Source of the DNA: VGCC01 sp964495555
Lineage (GTDB): Bacteria > Actinomycetota > Actinomycetes > S36-B12
Direction: 5' to 3'
DNA: 22,264 nt
Assembly (NCBI GenBank): GCA_964495555.1
Contig: CAZBWA010000025.1
Coordinates: forward strand, 1 to 22,264
The notes beneath the pieces are model-generated. The model did not search any database. It was not told the origin of the DNA and saw only the letters and a program-made list of their open reading frames with translations. Of the stretch, positions 1 through 6,173 are shown piece by piece. Made by a program: the position numbers and the translations under genes. How positions within the stretch are numbered: position 1 is the stretch's first letter; every line of letters begins with the position of its first letter.

Positions 1-65
1 GTAGCTCAATGGCAGAGCCCCAGCCTTCCAAGCTGGTCATGCGGGTTCGATTCCCGTCACCCGCT
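1..65 (+). tRNA. tRNA-Gly (anticodon TCC), 5' end cut off by the window
   Basis: The D arm (GCTC/GAGC), anticodon stem CCAGC/GCTGG (20-24 and 32-36) with loop CTTCCAA, and T arm (GCGGG-TTCGATT-CCCGT, 41-57) are all readable. The anticodon TCC lies at 27-29. The 3' acceptor strand CACCCGC (58-64) is followed by discriminator T; CCA is not encoded. Base 1 corresponds to tRNA position 7, so about six acceptor nucleotides lie outside the window. It decodes GGA (and by wobble GGG) glycine codons. Confidence 0.96.
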
Positions 66-67
66 CT

Positions 68-982
68 CTAGAAGTAGCCGGACCTCTTCTTGGCCTCCAT
101 CGAATCCCCGCGATCGCCGTCGACGAGGCGTCCGGCGCGCTCGCTGTAGCGAGTCTCCTCCATCTCCGCGACGAGCATGTCGATGTCCACGGCCTCGGAT
201 TCAATGGCGCCGGTGACCGGGTAGCAGCCGAGTGTGCGGAACCGCACCTGTCGCTCCACGAGTGACTCGCCCTCGAGGAGGGGCATTCGGTCATCGTCGG
301 GAACGAGAAGGGTCCCGTCACGGTCGACGGTAGGCCGCGTGCGGGAAAAGTAGAGGTCCACGACGGGGATGCCTTCTCGGCGGATGTAGCGCCACACGTC
401 GAGTTCCGTCCAGTTGGACAACGGGAAGACGCGCATGGTCTGACCACGCACGAGCATGGTGTTGGCGGTGCGCCAGAACTCCGGCCGCTGGGAGCGCGGC
501 TCCCAGCGCTGCCCCTCCTCCCTGAGGCTGAAGACCCGCTCCTTGGCACGGCTGCGCTCCTCATCCCTGCGGCCGCCACCGATCGCCGCATCGAACCGGC
601 CCTCCTCGAGGGCCCGGAGAAGAGGCAACGTGCGCATGATGCGCGTGTATTCGTGGATGCCGTGGGACATGGGGCTCACCCCCTCGGCTATCCCCTCATC
701 GTTCTGAGCCACGATCAACTCGAAGCCGACCTCGCGGGCCACCCGGTCCCGGTGCTCGATCACCTCGCGGAACTCCCACTGACTGTCCACGTGCATGCAC
801 GGGAAGGGGAAGGGGCCGGGGTGGAAGGCCTTGCGCGCCAAATGGATCAGGACGGAGGAGTCCTTACCGATGGAGTACAGGAGGAGGGGCCGCGCGAAGG
901 CACCAGCGGTCTCCCGGAGGATCCCGATCGCCTCCGCCTCGAGGGCATCCAGGACGTCGTCGTGGGTCACCGTCAGTGCCAT
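68..982 (-). CDS. cysD: Sulfate adenylyltransferase subunit 2 (CysD)
   Basis: Small, catalytic subunit of ATP sulfurylase: with the GTPase CysN it converts sulfate and ATP to adenosine 5'-phosphosulfate in cytoplasmic sulfate assimilation. The 304-residue product matches the family length (about 300). It shows the PP-loop SIGKDS (residues 37-42), the GGGRRDEERSRAKER block, FPLSNWTELDVW, FRTLGCYPVTGA and the family C-terminus KKRSGYF. I chose the ATG at 980-982 (MALTVTHDD), which has a GGGAGG ribosome site 8 nt upstream; the same frame runs open to 1072 but the extension lacks family similarity and would cross the promoter region. No cysN follows: the stop lies 2 nt from the end of a convergent tRNA-Gly. 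Divergent from icd. Confidence 0.95.
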   Translation of the reverse strand: MALTVTHDDVLDALEAEAIGILRETAGAFARPLLLYSIGKDSSVLIHLARKAFHPGPFPFPCMHVDSQWEFREVIEHRDRVAREVGFELIVAQNDEGIAEGVSPMSHGIHEYTRIMRTLPLLRALEEGRFDAAIGGGRRDEERSRAKERVFSLREEGQRWEPRSQRPEFWRTANTMLVRGQTMRVFPLSNWTELDVWRYIRREGIPVVDLYFSRTRPTVDRDGTLLVPDDDRMPLLEGESLVERQVRFRTLGCYPVTGAIESEAVDIDMLVAEMEETRYSERAGRLVDGDRGDSMEAKKRSGYF

Positions 983-1005
983 ACAAACACCCTCCCACAT
1001 CCCCC

Positions 1006-1040
1006 TTGACAAGAAAATTATTTCCTGTAATTTTTTACCT
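1006..1040 (+). promoter_or_regulatory. icd promoter, apparently leaderless
   Basis: A consensus -35 TTGACA (1006-1011), a 16-nt spacer and a -10 TAATTT (1028-1033) lie in a conspicuously AT-rich island. Transcription would begin about 7 nt further on, at or next to the ATG at 1041. No Shine-Dalgarno sequence is present before that ATG, so the transcript is inferred to be leaderless. Confidence 0.7.
1009..1028. promoter_or_regulatory. Dyad in the cysD-icd intergenic region, candidate operator
   Basis: ACA-a-GAAA (1009-1016), a 4-nt centre ATTA, then TTTC-c-TGT (1021-1028): seven of eight positions per arm are complementary. The dyad starts inside the icd -35 box and ends in its -10 box, and sits about 30-45 nt upstream of the cysD start. 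A protein bound here would be expected to block icd and could control both genes. The regulator is unknown; no nearby gene is an obvious candidate apart from the winged-helix protein at 2545. Confidence 0.5.
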
Positions 1041-2501
1041 ATGTCTACGCATTCATCGACGACCCAGCCCACCGCGACACCCGTGACCGTGATCCCCGGC
1101 GACGGGATTGGTCAGGAGGTGGTGAACGCCACTCTGACTCTCATCGAGGCGGCCGGGGGTCGCATCGCCCCCGAGGTCGCCGACGCCGGAGGTGTCGCCT
1201 TCCAGCGCGGAGTGGACAGCGGCGTCCCCGCCGAGACGATCGATTCCATCGGTCGCACGGCCGTCGTGCTCAAGGGCCCACTGGCGACTCCCGTGGGCTT
1301 CGGTAACAAGAGCGCCAACGTGACCCTGCGCAAATTCTTCGAGACGTTCGCGAACGTGCGTCCGGCACGGGAGCTCCCCGGGGTGCCCAGCGCCTTCGCC
1401 GGGCGAGGCATCGACCTCGTCATCGTGCGGGAGAACGTGGAAGATCTGTACGCCGGCATCGAGCACATGCAGACCCCCAACGTCGCCCAGTGCCTGAAAC
1501 TGATCTCCCGACTGGGCTGCCAGCGCGTCAGTCGCGCGGCGTTCGCCTACGCCGAAGCCGAGGGTCGCTCGTCGGTCGTGGCCGCGACCAAGGCCAACAT
1601 CATGAAACTGACTGAGGGCATGTTCAAGGCCGAGTTCGAAGATGTTGCTCGTGACTACCCCGACATCGCTGCCAGCCACATGCTCATCGACAACTGCGCC
1701 CACCAGTTGGTGATGAAGCCCGAGCAGTTCGACGTGATCGTCACGAGCAACATGAACGGCGACATCATCAGCGACCTTGCCAGCGGCTTGGTGGGTGGCC
1801 TGGGCTTCGCACCCTCGGCCAACATCGGGTACGAGGTCGCCATGTTCGAGCCGGTGCACGGAACTGCGCCGGACATCGCCGGCACGGGTGTCGCGAATCC
1901 CACCGCCATGGTGCTCTCGGCTGTGATGATGCTTCGCCACATCGCCCAATTCGAGGCTGCACACACCCTGGAGCAGTCACTGTTCCGGACACTCGAGGAC
2001 GGAATCCTCACCCAGGACATCGCCAGATCCACCGGGGTGGGGACGCAGGCCTTCACCGAGGCGATCCAGGCCCGCATGGGGCAGGCCTCCTCGACACCCT
2101 CGCGCGATCATGACGAGGTCAAGCTCGTTCCGGTCTCCGTGCACGACGTGGACTCCGATCCCGGAGCGCGGACCAAGGTGGGAGTGGACATCTTCATCGA
2201 GACCGGCGATGCGGCGCGCACCATCGGAGAGCGACTTCAGCGGCTGAGCGTCGGCACCCCTTACTCCCTGACGATGATCTCCAACCGAGGCACGCAGGTC
2301 TGGCCAGCGACGGGAGCGAGCCCCACGTGCGTCGATCACTACCGGTGTCGGTTCACGATCGCGGATTCCTCGATCTGGTCTCCCGACTCCGTCCTGAACC
2401 TGCTCGCGCGCATCGGTCAGGTCTACCGCTGGATGCACGTCGAGAAGCTGGAGCAGCTGGATGGACAGAACGGCTTCACCAAGGCCCAGGGTGAGAACTG
2501 A
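1041..2501 (+). CDS. icd: Isocitrate dehydrogenase, C-terminal-domain (Thermus/Rickettsia) type, probably NAD+-dependent
   Basis: TCA-cycle enzyme oxidising and decarboxylating isocitrate to 2-oxoglutarate in the cytoplasm. The 486-residue product begins with the Rossmann-like TVIPGDGIGQEV, followed by KSANVTLRKFFETFANVRP (substrate loop) and NMNGDIISDLASGLVGG (metal aspartates). A further C-terminal domain (from about residue 355, HDEVKLVPVSVHDVD) is characteristic of the roughly 495-residue Thermus thermophilus-like enzymes. In the cofactor loop HGTAPDIAGTGVANP, Asp278, Ile279 and Ala285 occupy the positions of E. coli Lys344, Tyr345 and Val351. Asp/Ile/Ala there is the NAD+-preferring pattern. 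The ATG at 1041 is preceded by a strong promoter and no ribosome site; the open frame upstream overlaps cysD and is not coding. Other 3-isopropylmalate-type decarboxylating dehydrogenases are less likely given the extra domain. Confidence 0.92.
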   Translation: MSTHSSTTQPTATPVTVIPGDGIGQEVVNATLTLIEAAGGRIAPEVADAGGVAFQRGVDSGVPAETIDSIGRTAVVLKGPLATPVGFGNKSANVTLRKFFETFANVRPARELPGVPSAFAGRGIDLVIVRENVEDLYAGIEHMQTPNVAQCLKLISRLGCQRVSRAAFAYAEAEGRSSVVAATKANIMKLTEGMFKAEFEDVARDYPDIAASHMLIDNCAHQLVMKPEQFDVIVTSNMNGDIISDLASGLVGGLGFAPSANIGYEVAMFEPVHGTAPDIAGTGVANPTAMVLSAVMMLRHIAQFEAAHTLEQSLFRTLEDGILTQDIARSTGVGTQAFTEAIQARMGQASSTPSRDHDEVKLVPVSVHDVDSDPGARTKVGVDIFIETGDAARTIGERLQRLSVGTPYSLTMISNRGTQVWPATGASPTCVDHYRCRFTIADSSIWSPDSVLNLLARIGQVYRWMHVEKLEQLDGQNGFTKAQGEN

Positions 2502-2544
2502 GTCACTCCTCCCCCGCCGGGCGTCGATACGGCACCATGGCGGC

Positions 2545-2838
2545 GTGAGCGTTGACGAGGAGCGACACTGGACCTTGCTGACGAACCACGGCCGCATACT
2601 CCTGCTGATCGCGCAGGACCCGGACCTGCGCATCCGTGACCTCGCCGAGGCCGCCGGAGTGACAGAACGCACTGCCCAGACGATCGTGACGGACTTGGAG
2701 AGCGCCGGATACATCCAGCGTTCGCGGGAAGGCCGGCGCAACGTCTATACGGTCAATCGCCGCCGCCCGTTCCGTCATCCCGCGGAGTCCGGCCACCGCG
2801 TCGGCGAGTTGATCGACCTCTTTGCGCCCACCTCGTAG
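2545..2838 (+). CDS. Small winged helix-turn-helix transcriptional regulator (MarR/ArsR-like)
   Basis: 97-residue DNA-binding protein. WTLLTNHGRILLLIAQDP forms the first helix; DLAEAAGVTERTAQTIVTDL is a typical helix-turn-helix (about residues 31-50), followed by a wing SREGRRNVYTV and a short tail rich in HPAESGHRVGELI. I recognise the architecture from small actinobacterial MarR-like regulators but not the regulated pathway. The GTG at 2545 (SVDEERHW) is preferred; an upstream in-frame ATG at 2461 would overlap icd and adds an arginine-rich segment without family character. No convincing ribosome site is visible. The stop overlaps the next start by one base (TAGTG), so it is probably co-transcribed with the downstream zinc-ribbon gene. 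Confidence 0.82.
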   Translation: MSVDEERHWTLLTNHGRILLLIAQDPDLRIRDLAEAAGVTERTAQTIVTDLESAGYIQRSREGRRNVYTVNRRRPFRHPAESGHRVGELIDLFAPTS

Positions 2839-3677
2839 TGGTGCACTACCGAGGCAAGCGTGCCGCTCTCGCCACGCGCCATGCGAAGGAATCCGTCATC
2901 TCCCCCTACTTCCACTCACTGCTCGGGCTGACCGTCGATGCGGTAGGGGTCGACACCGATGCGTTCGGAACCTTCGCCGGGGAGATCCCGCGCATGGGCA
3001 CGCCGTACGAGACTGCGGTGCGCAAGGCTCGCGAGGGCATGACCGCTTCGGGACTCCCGCTCGGTCTCGCGAGTGAGGGCACCATCACGGCGGATCCCCT
3101 GCTCCCTGGCGTGACGGTGGATGTCGAGCTCATCGTCTTCATTGACGACATCCGCGGGATCATCGTGCGCGAAGTCCACCGTGCGCACGGGACGGTCGCG
3201 GTGCGGAGCGTCGTGCGTCCCGGTCAGGACCTCACGTCGATCCTCGATCGCGGCGACGTCCCTCGGCACGGCCTGATCGCCCGACCCCTGGGCGCGGACG
3301 AGCCGATCGTGAAGGGGATCCAGGATCGCGAACAACTGGACGGAATCGTGACCGACCTTGCCCGAGCCTCACCGACAGGAGAGGTGCTCCTGGAGAGCGA
3401 CTTCCGCGCTCACATGTCGCCCTCGCGCATGAAGGCGATCGACACGTGCGCCGAGGCACTCGCACTGCGACTGGCCACACCGTGCCCGGAGTGTGGATGT
3501 CCGGGGTGGGGGCCCACCGAACCGAGCCGCGGTCTCGGCTGCAGCGCCTGCGGCACCGAGGTCCCCCTCGCCGTGCGCGCCGACCGGTGGGGCTGCCCAG
3601 GGTGCCCGGCCACGCGCGAGGCCACGCGCTCCCCCGACTCGGTCGACCCGCGGTGGTGCCCACGCTGCAATCCGTGA
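2838..3677 (+). CDS. DUF6671-like protein with C-terminal zinc-ribbon cysteines
   Basis: 279-residue protein of unknown function. The N-terminus (HYRGKRAALATRHAKE) and the closing PRWCPRCNP resemble proteins annotated DUF6671, which I recall from Actinobacteria and Cyanobacteria; that assignment is from memory. About residues 1-200 form an alpha/beta domain without a motif I can assign. The last 65 residues carry CPEC, CSAC, CPGC and CPRC pairs, consistent with one or two zinc ribbons. No signal peptide or membrane segment is evident, so it is probably cytoplasmic. It starts at GTG 2838 (overlapping the regulator's stop) or at the adjacent GTG 2841. The tight coupling suggests a functional or regulatory tie to the winged-helix protein. 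Confidence 0.75.
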   Translation: MVHYRGKRAALATRHAKESVISPYFHSLLGLTVDAVGVDTDAFGTFAGEIPRMGTPYETAVRKAREGMTASGLPLGLASEGTITADPLLPGVTVDVELIVFIDDIRGIIVREVHRAHGTVAVRSVVRPGQDLTSILDRGDVPRHGLIARPLGADEPIVKGIQDREQLDGIVTDLARASPTGEVLLESDFRAHMSPSRMKAIDTCAEALALRLATPCPECGCPGWGPTEPSRGLGCSACGTEVPLAVRADRWGCPGCPATREATRSPDSVDPRWCPRCNP

Positions 3678-3720
3678 GCGTGACATTGCGTCCCGGCCGC
3701 TGCCGTGTTCCCATGGGCCC

Positions 3721-4416
3721 GTGAAGACAGCAGGGACGCCCGTCGGCAGGCGCGTCGTGCTCGGCATGGTCGGCATCGGCGTCATCGGGGTGATCGCCGG
3801 CCGATCGGCCCAGCAGGCGGTGAACTCGACCGTGGGGACCATCCCCGGCATCGGAGCCGTCGTGCCGGCGGCGGGGGGTTTCCGCATCTACACGGTGACC
3901 AACGGCTACCCCGAGATGGATCCCGCCGCCTACCGACTAGCCGTCTACGGCGGTGTCGACACCGAACTGTCCCTGTCCTTGAGCGACCTCGCCGATCTCC
4001 CCCAGACACAGATGACCAAGGACTTCCAATGCGTCACTGGGTGGCGCGTCGATGATGTCCCGTGGAATGGAGTACTGCTCTCCGACATCCTCGCGGCGGC
4101 GGGCGCGAACCCCGAGGCCTACGCGCTGCGGTTCTTCTCCTTCGACGGCGTGTACACGGAGTCACTCACCATGGAACAGGCGATGCGTCCGGATGTCCTC
4201 ATCGCCACACAGATGTTCGGGGCGCCCGTGACGCGCGAGCACGGTGGCCCCGTGCGCCTCTACGTGGCTCCGATGTACGGCTACAAGTCCTTGAAGTGGC
4301 TGTCCGGAATCGAAGTGGTCAACTCCGTCGTGCCGGGCTACTGGGAGCAGCGCGGCTATGACATCGATGCATGGGTGGGGGCGTCCAATGGACGCAATGA
4401 CGAACCCATCGCCTGA
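3721..4416 (+). CDS. Tat-exported molybdopterin-dependent oxidoreductase (sulfite oxidase/YedY-like fold)
   Basis: 231-residue protein predicted to carry a molybdenum cofactor outside the cytoplasmic membrane. The N-terminus GRRVVLGMVGIGVIGVIAG is a twin-arginine signal or anchor. The molybdopterin domain follows, with TKDFQCVTGWRV (Cys104 as the expected Mo ligand), VPWNGVLLSDIL, LYVAPMYGYKSLKWLSGIEV and the closing GYWEQRGYD, all typical of the Oxidoreductase_molyb family. It lacks the C-terminal dimerisation domain of true sulfite oxidases and is shorter than MsrP/YedY, so the substrate is not predictable. The GTG at 3721 lies 43 nt after the previous gene; a longer in-frame extension upstream overlaps that gene. 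It overlaps the cytochrome b gene, its likely electron partner. Confidence 0.88.
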   Translation: MKTAGTPVGRRVVLGMVGIGVIGVIAGRSAQQAVNSTVGTIPGIGAVVPAAGGFRIYTVTNGYPEMDPAAYRLAVYGGVDTELSLSLSDLADLPQTQMTKDFQCVTGWRVDDVPWNGVLLSDILAAAGANPEAYALRFFSFDGVYTESLTMEQAMRPDVLIATQMFGAPVTREHGGPVRLYVAPMYGYKSLKWLSGIEVVNSVVPGYWEQRGYDIDAWVGASNGRNDEPIA

Positions 4417-5008
4417 CCTCCAGCGCTTCACGAGGGCGGAGCGCTGGACGCACCGCTCCATCGCGATCCTCACTGTCGTACTCATCCTGACCGGGGCCGC
4501 ATTGTTCTTCCCGGACATCAGCGTGCTCGTGGGCAATCGGCCACTGGTGAAGAACACACACACCGTGTCCGGACTACTCCTGCCGATCCCCCTAGTGATC
4601 GCAGCGTTTTTCGTGGCCTTCCGGCGGGACGCCGAACTGCTCAATCGATTCACGCCCGACGACTGGCGCTGGCTGCGCTCCCGCGAACGACGGACTGGGA
4701 CCATCCCGGTGGGCAAGTTCAACGCCGGTCAGAAGCTCAACGCCGCCTTCACCTTGGGCTCGATCATCGTCATGTTCGGCACCGGGCTGATCATGTGGCA
4801 GAACGGCTTCTTCTCCGACGACATCCGAACGGGTGCCACATTCGTGCACGACTGGCTGGGCCTGATCGTGGTGATCATGGTTGCCGGACACACCTGGATG
4901 GCGATGAACGACGCGGAAGCGCGGCGCGGCATGCGAACGGGCACTGTCACGCGCTCCTGGGCCGAGCGCGAGCACTCTCACTGGGCAACCCAAGACTCCA
5001 AAGCTTGA
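4388..5008 (+). CDS. Cytochrome b membrane subunit (formate dehydrogenase gamma / cytochrome b561-like)
   Basis: 206-residue integral membrane haem protein with about four membrane helices. It contains RAERWTHRSIAILTVVL (His22), VKNTHTVSG (His58), the formate-dehydrogenase-gamma hallmark KFNAGQKLNA, and FVHDWLGLIVVIMVAGH (His154 and His168), which are candidate haem-b ligands. Such subunits exchange electrons between the quinone pool and an attached periplasmic or exported oxidoreductase. Here the preceding Tat-exported molybdoenzyme is the obvious partner: the two frames overlap by 29 nt (start at ATG 4388) or 20 nt (ATG 4397, MTNPSPD). The 3' end overlaps the convergent toxin gene by 31 nt. 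Confidence 0.88.
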   Translation: MDAMTNPSPDLQRFTRAERWTHRSIAILTVVLILTGAALFFPDISVLVGNRPLVKNTHTVSGLLLPIPLVIAAFFVAFRRDAELLNRFTPDDWRWLRSRERRTGTIPVGKFNAGQKLNAAFTLGSIIVMFGTGLIMWQNGFFSDDIRTGATFVHDWLGLIVVIMVAGHTWMAMNDAEARRGMRTGTVTRSWAEREHSHWATQDSKA

Positions 5009-5358
5009 GCGATGTGCTGGACGTCGAGTTCGCCGCGTGCCACTCCCAAGACGAGTTCCTCAGCGCTGTCGATGTCGTAGTCAAGGTCAACGTCATTCAT
5101 CAGGAGGAAGACTCGAGCTGAAGACCACGCAATCCTCTTGTTCCCATCGACCAGCGGATGGTTCCGAGCTAGAGAATGCAGAAGCGCTGCGGCCTGGAGC
5201 ATAAGCGTCGGATAGGCGAGATCGCCGAAGACGGTTGTTTGTGGTCGCGCCACGGCTGACTCAATGAGTCCAGCGTCCCGAATTACTATCTCTGGCAAGA
5301 CGCCATTCGCGATGAGGATGACGTCGTCGATAGAGAGGTAGTTGACCTCCCGGTTCAC
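4978..5358 (-). CDS. Doc/Fic-family toxin of a type II toxin-antitoxin pair
   Basis: 126-residue Fic-fold protein. The signature HPLVDGNKR (residues 67-75) corresponds to the Doc motif HxFx[D/N]xNK[R]; a Leu replaces the usual Phe, and the catalytic-loop His67, Asp71, Asn73 and Lys74 are intact. Doc toxins phosphorylate EF-Tu and stop translation; this activity is inferred from the family. The GTG start shares one base with the antitoxin stop (TAGTG), as in co-translated pairs. Base composition is noticeably less GC-rich than the flanks (for example ATTACTATCTCTGG), suggesting horizontal acquisition. It overlaps the end of the convergent cytochrome b gene by 31 nt. Confidence 0.87.
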   Translation of the reverse strand: MNREVNYLSIDDVILIANGVLPEIVIRDAGLIESAVARPQTTVFGDLAYPTLMLQAAALLHSLARNHPLVDGNKRIAWSSARVFLLMNDVDLDYDIDSAEELVLGVARGELDVQHIAQALESWVAQ

Positions 5359-5555
5359 TACTTACTCAACCGGTCCAGGAGCTCGGCATCACGTGTTGCA
5401 ACCAATGTGATTGCATCTGCGAGCCTCTGGTCGCGCTTAGAGACGTACTGCGCGATCGCTCGTTTTGCGACCTCCTGCATGGAACGCCCTTCTTCCTCGG
5501 CGCACCTGCGCAAGGCGTCAGTCTCACCCTCGTCGAGTCGCAACGTCATAGCCAT
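5358..5555 (-). CDS. Ribbon-helix-helix antitoxin partner of the Doc toxin
   Basis: 65-residue protein with a short beta strand MTLRLD followed by two helices (ETDALRRCAEEEGRSMQEV and AKRAIAQYVSKR), the Arc/CopG-like DNA-binding fold. The charged C-terminus (residues 42-65) would neutralise the toxin. Antitoxins of this kind repress their own promoter as complexes with toxin. I chose the ATG at 5553-5555 because TATCAT sits exactly 6 nt upstream, suggesting a leaderless transcript; in-frame ATGs at 5573 (longer) and 5549 (shorter) are alternatives. It lies 30 nt downstream of the VKOR gene on the same strand, so read-through from that operon is possible. Confidence 0.82.
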   Translation of the reverse strand: MAMTLRLDEGETDALRRCAEEEGRSMQEVAKRAIAQYVSKRDQRLADAITLVATRDAELLDRLSK

Positions 5556-5561
5556 GGGAGG

Positions 5562-5580
5562 ATGATACCGCACCGATACC
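5562..5580 (-). promoter_or_regulatory. Antitoxin -10 box and tandem GGTATC repeats (candidate autoregulatory operator)
   Basis: Read on the minus strand, GGTATC occurs twice exactly 11 bp apart (5575-5580 and 5564-5569), one helical turn. The second copy overlaps TATCAT (5562-5567), a good -10 box 6 nt before the chosen antitoxin ATG. Paired short repeats one turn apart are what ribbon-helix-helix repressors bind. The role is inferred. Confidence 0.5.
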
Positions 5581-5585
5581 AGTGA

Positions 5586-6173
5586 CTAGGACCCACCCAA
5601 CCAGAAGTCCATCCACCGGATGAAGATCAGGGCGAGGATCACGAGGTAGGTCGCGCCTACGAGCACCCACTTCAGGGACGACACGGTCTGGGCGAGGGCC
5701 CCGGGCACTCCCCCTCGGCTCCACCGTCCAGCGGCGGCCACGTCCGCGGTCACCAGCCAGAAGATCGGGATGGTCACCGACCACGCCACCATGCACCACG
5801 GGCACAGCGCACCGATGACGTAGAGGCTCTGGATGATCAGCCAGACGATGAAGGCCATCCCGCCCAGCGCGCCGATGTTCAGGCCACGCCAGATCCACGT
5901 CGGCAGCGTGGCACCGGAGGCGAGCACGACCCCGAGGGTGACCACGATGGTGTAGCCGATGAGTCCCAGGATCGGGTTCGGGAAGCCGAAGGCGGATGCC
6001 TGCTCGGTGATGATCACCGAGCCGCACGAGAGGACCGGGTTGATGTCGCAGTTGGGGACGTAGGACGTGTCCGCAAGAACCGCGATCTTCTCCACGATGA
6101 GTTGGAACGCGGCGAACAGGCCGATGGCTCCGCCGACGATCAGCACCCAGGGGGTGACCCGGTAGGAACTCAT
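5586..6173 (-). CDS. VKOR-family membrane thiol oxidoreductase
   Basis: 195-residue polytopic membrane protein of the vitamin K epoxide reductase family, the actinobacterial counterpart of DsbB that reoxidises DsbA-like proteins using quinone. It has five hydrophobic segments. The first loop carries the cysteine pair Cys42 and Cys50 (CDINPVLSC), and the redox-active CPWC is at residues 124-127 within the fourth segment. The order loop-Cys pair then CxxC is the family hallmark. The ATG start overlaps the stop of the upstream aminotransferase (ATGA), so the two are translationally coupled. No fused thioredoxin domain and no adjacent DsbA gene are present; the nearest thioredoxin-fold gene is the Rv2466c-like one about 5 kb away. 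Confidence 0.93.
   Translation of the reverse strand: MSSYRVTPWVLIVGGAIGLFAAFQLIVEKIAVLADTSYVPNCDINPVLSCGSVIITEQASAFGFPNPILGLIGYTIVVTLGVVLASGATLPTWIWRGLNIGALGGMAFIVWLIIQSLYVIGALCPWCMVAWSVTIPIFWLVTADVAAAGRWSRGGVPGALAQTVSSLKWVLVGATYLVILALIFIRWMDFWLGGS

Noticed and set aside
1..65. tRNA-Gly as an integrated-element attachment site
   Set aside because: No integrase, no second copy of the tRNA 3' end and no prophage genes are seen in the window.
983..1072. Upstream extension of cysD by 30 codons
   Set aside because: It would cross the AT-rich promoter/dyad region and lacks similarity to CysD; the ATG at 982 has a good GGGAGG ribosome site.
1053..1964. Long open frame antisense to icd (303 codons)
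   Set aside because: High-GC shadow frame with His/Asp/Gly-rich composition and no domain character, opposite a clear IDH.
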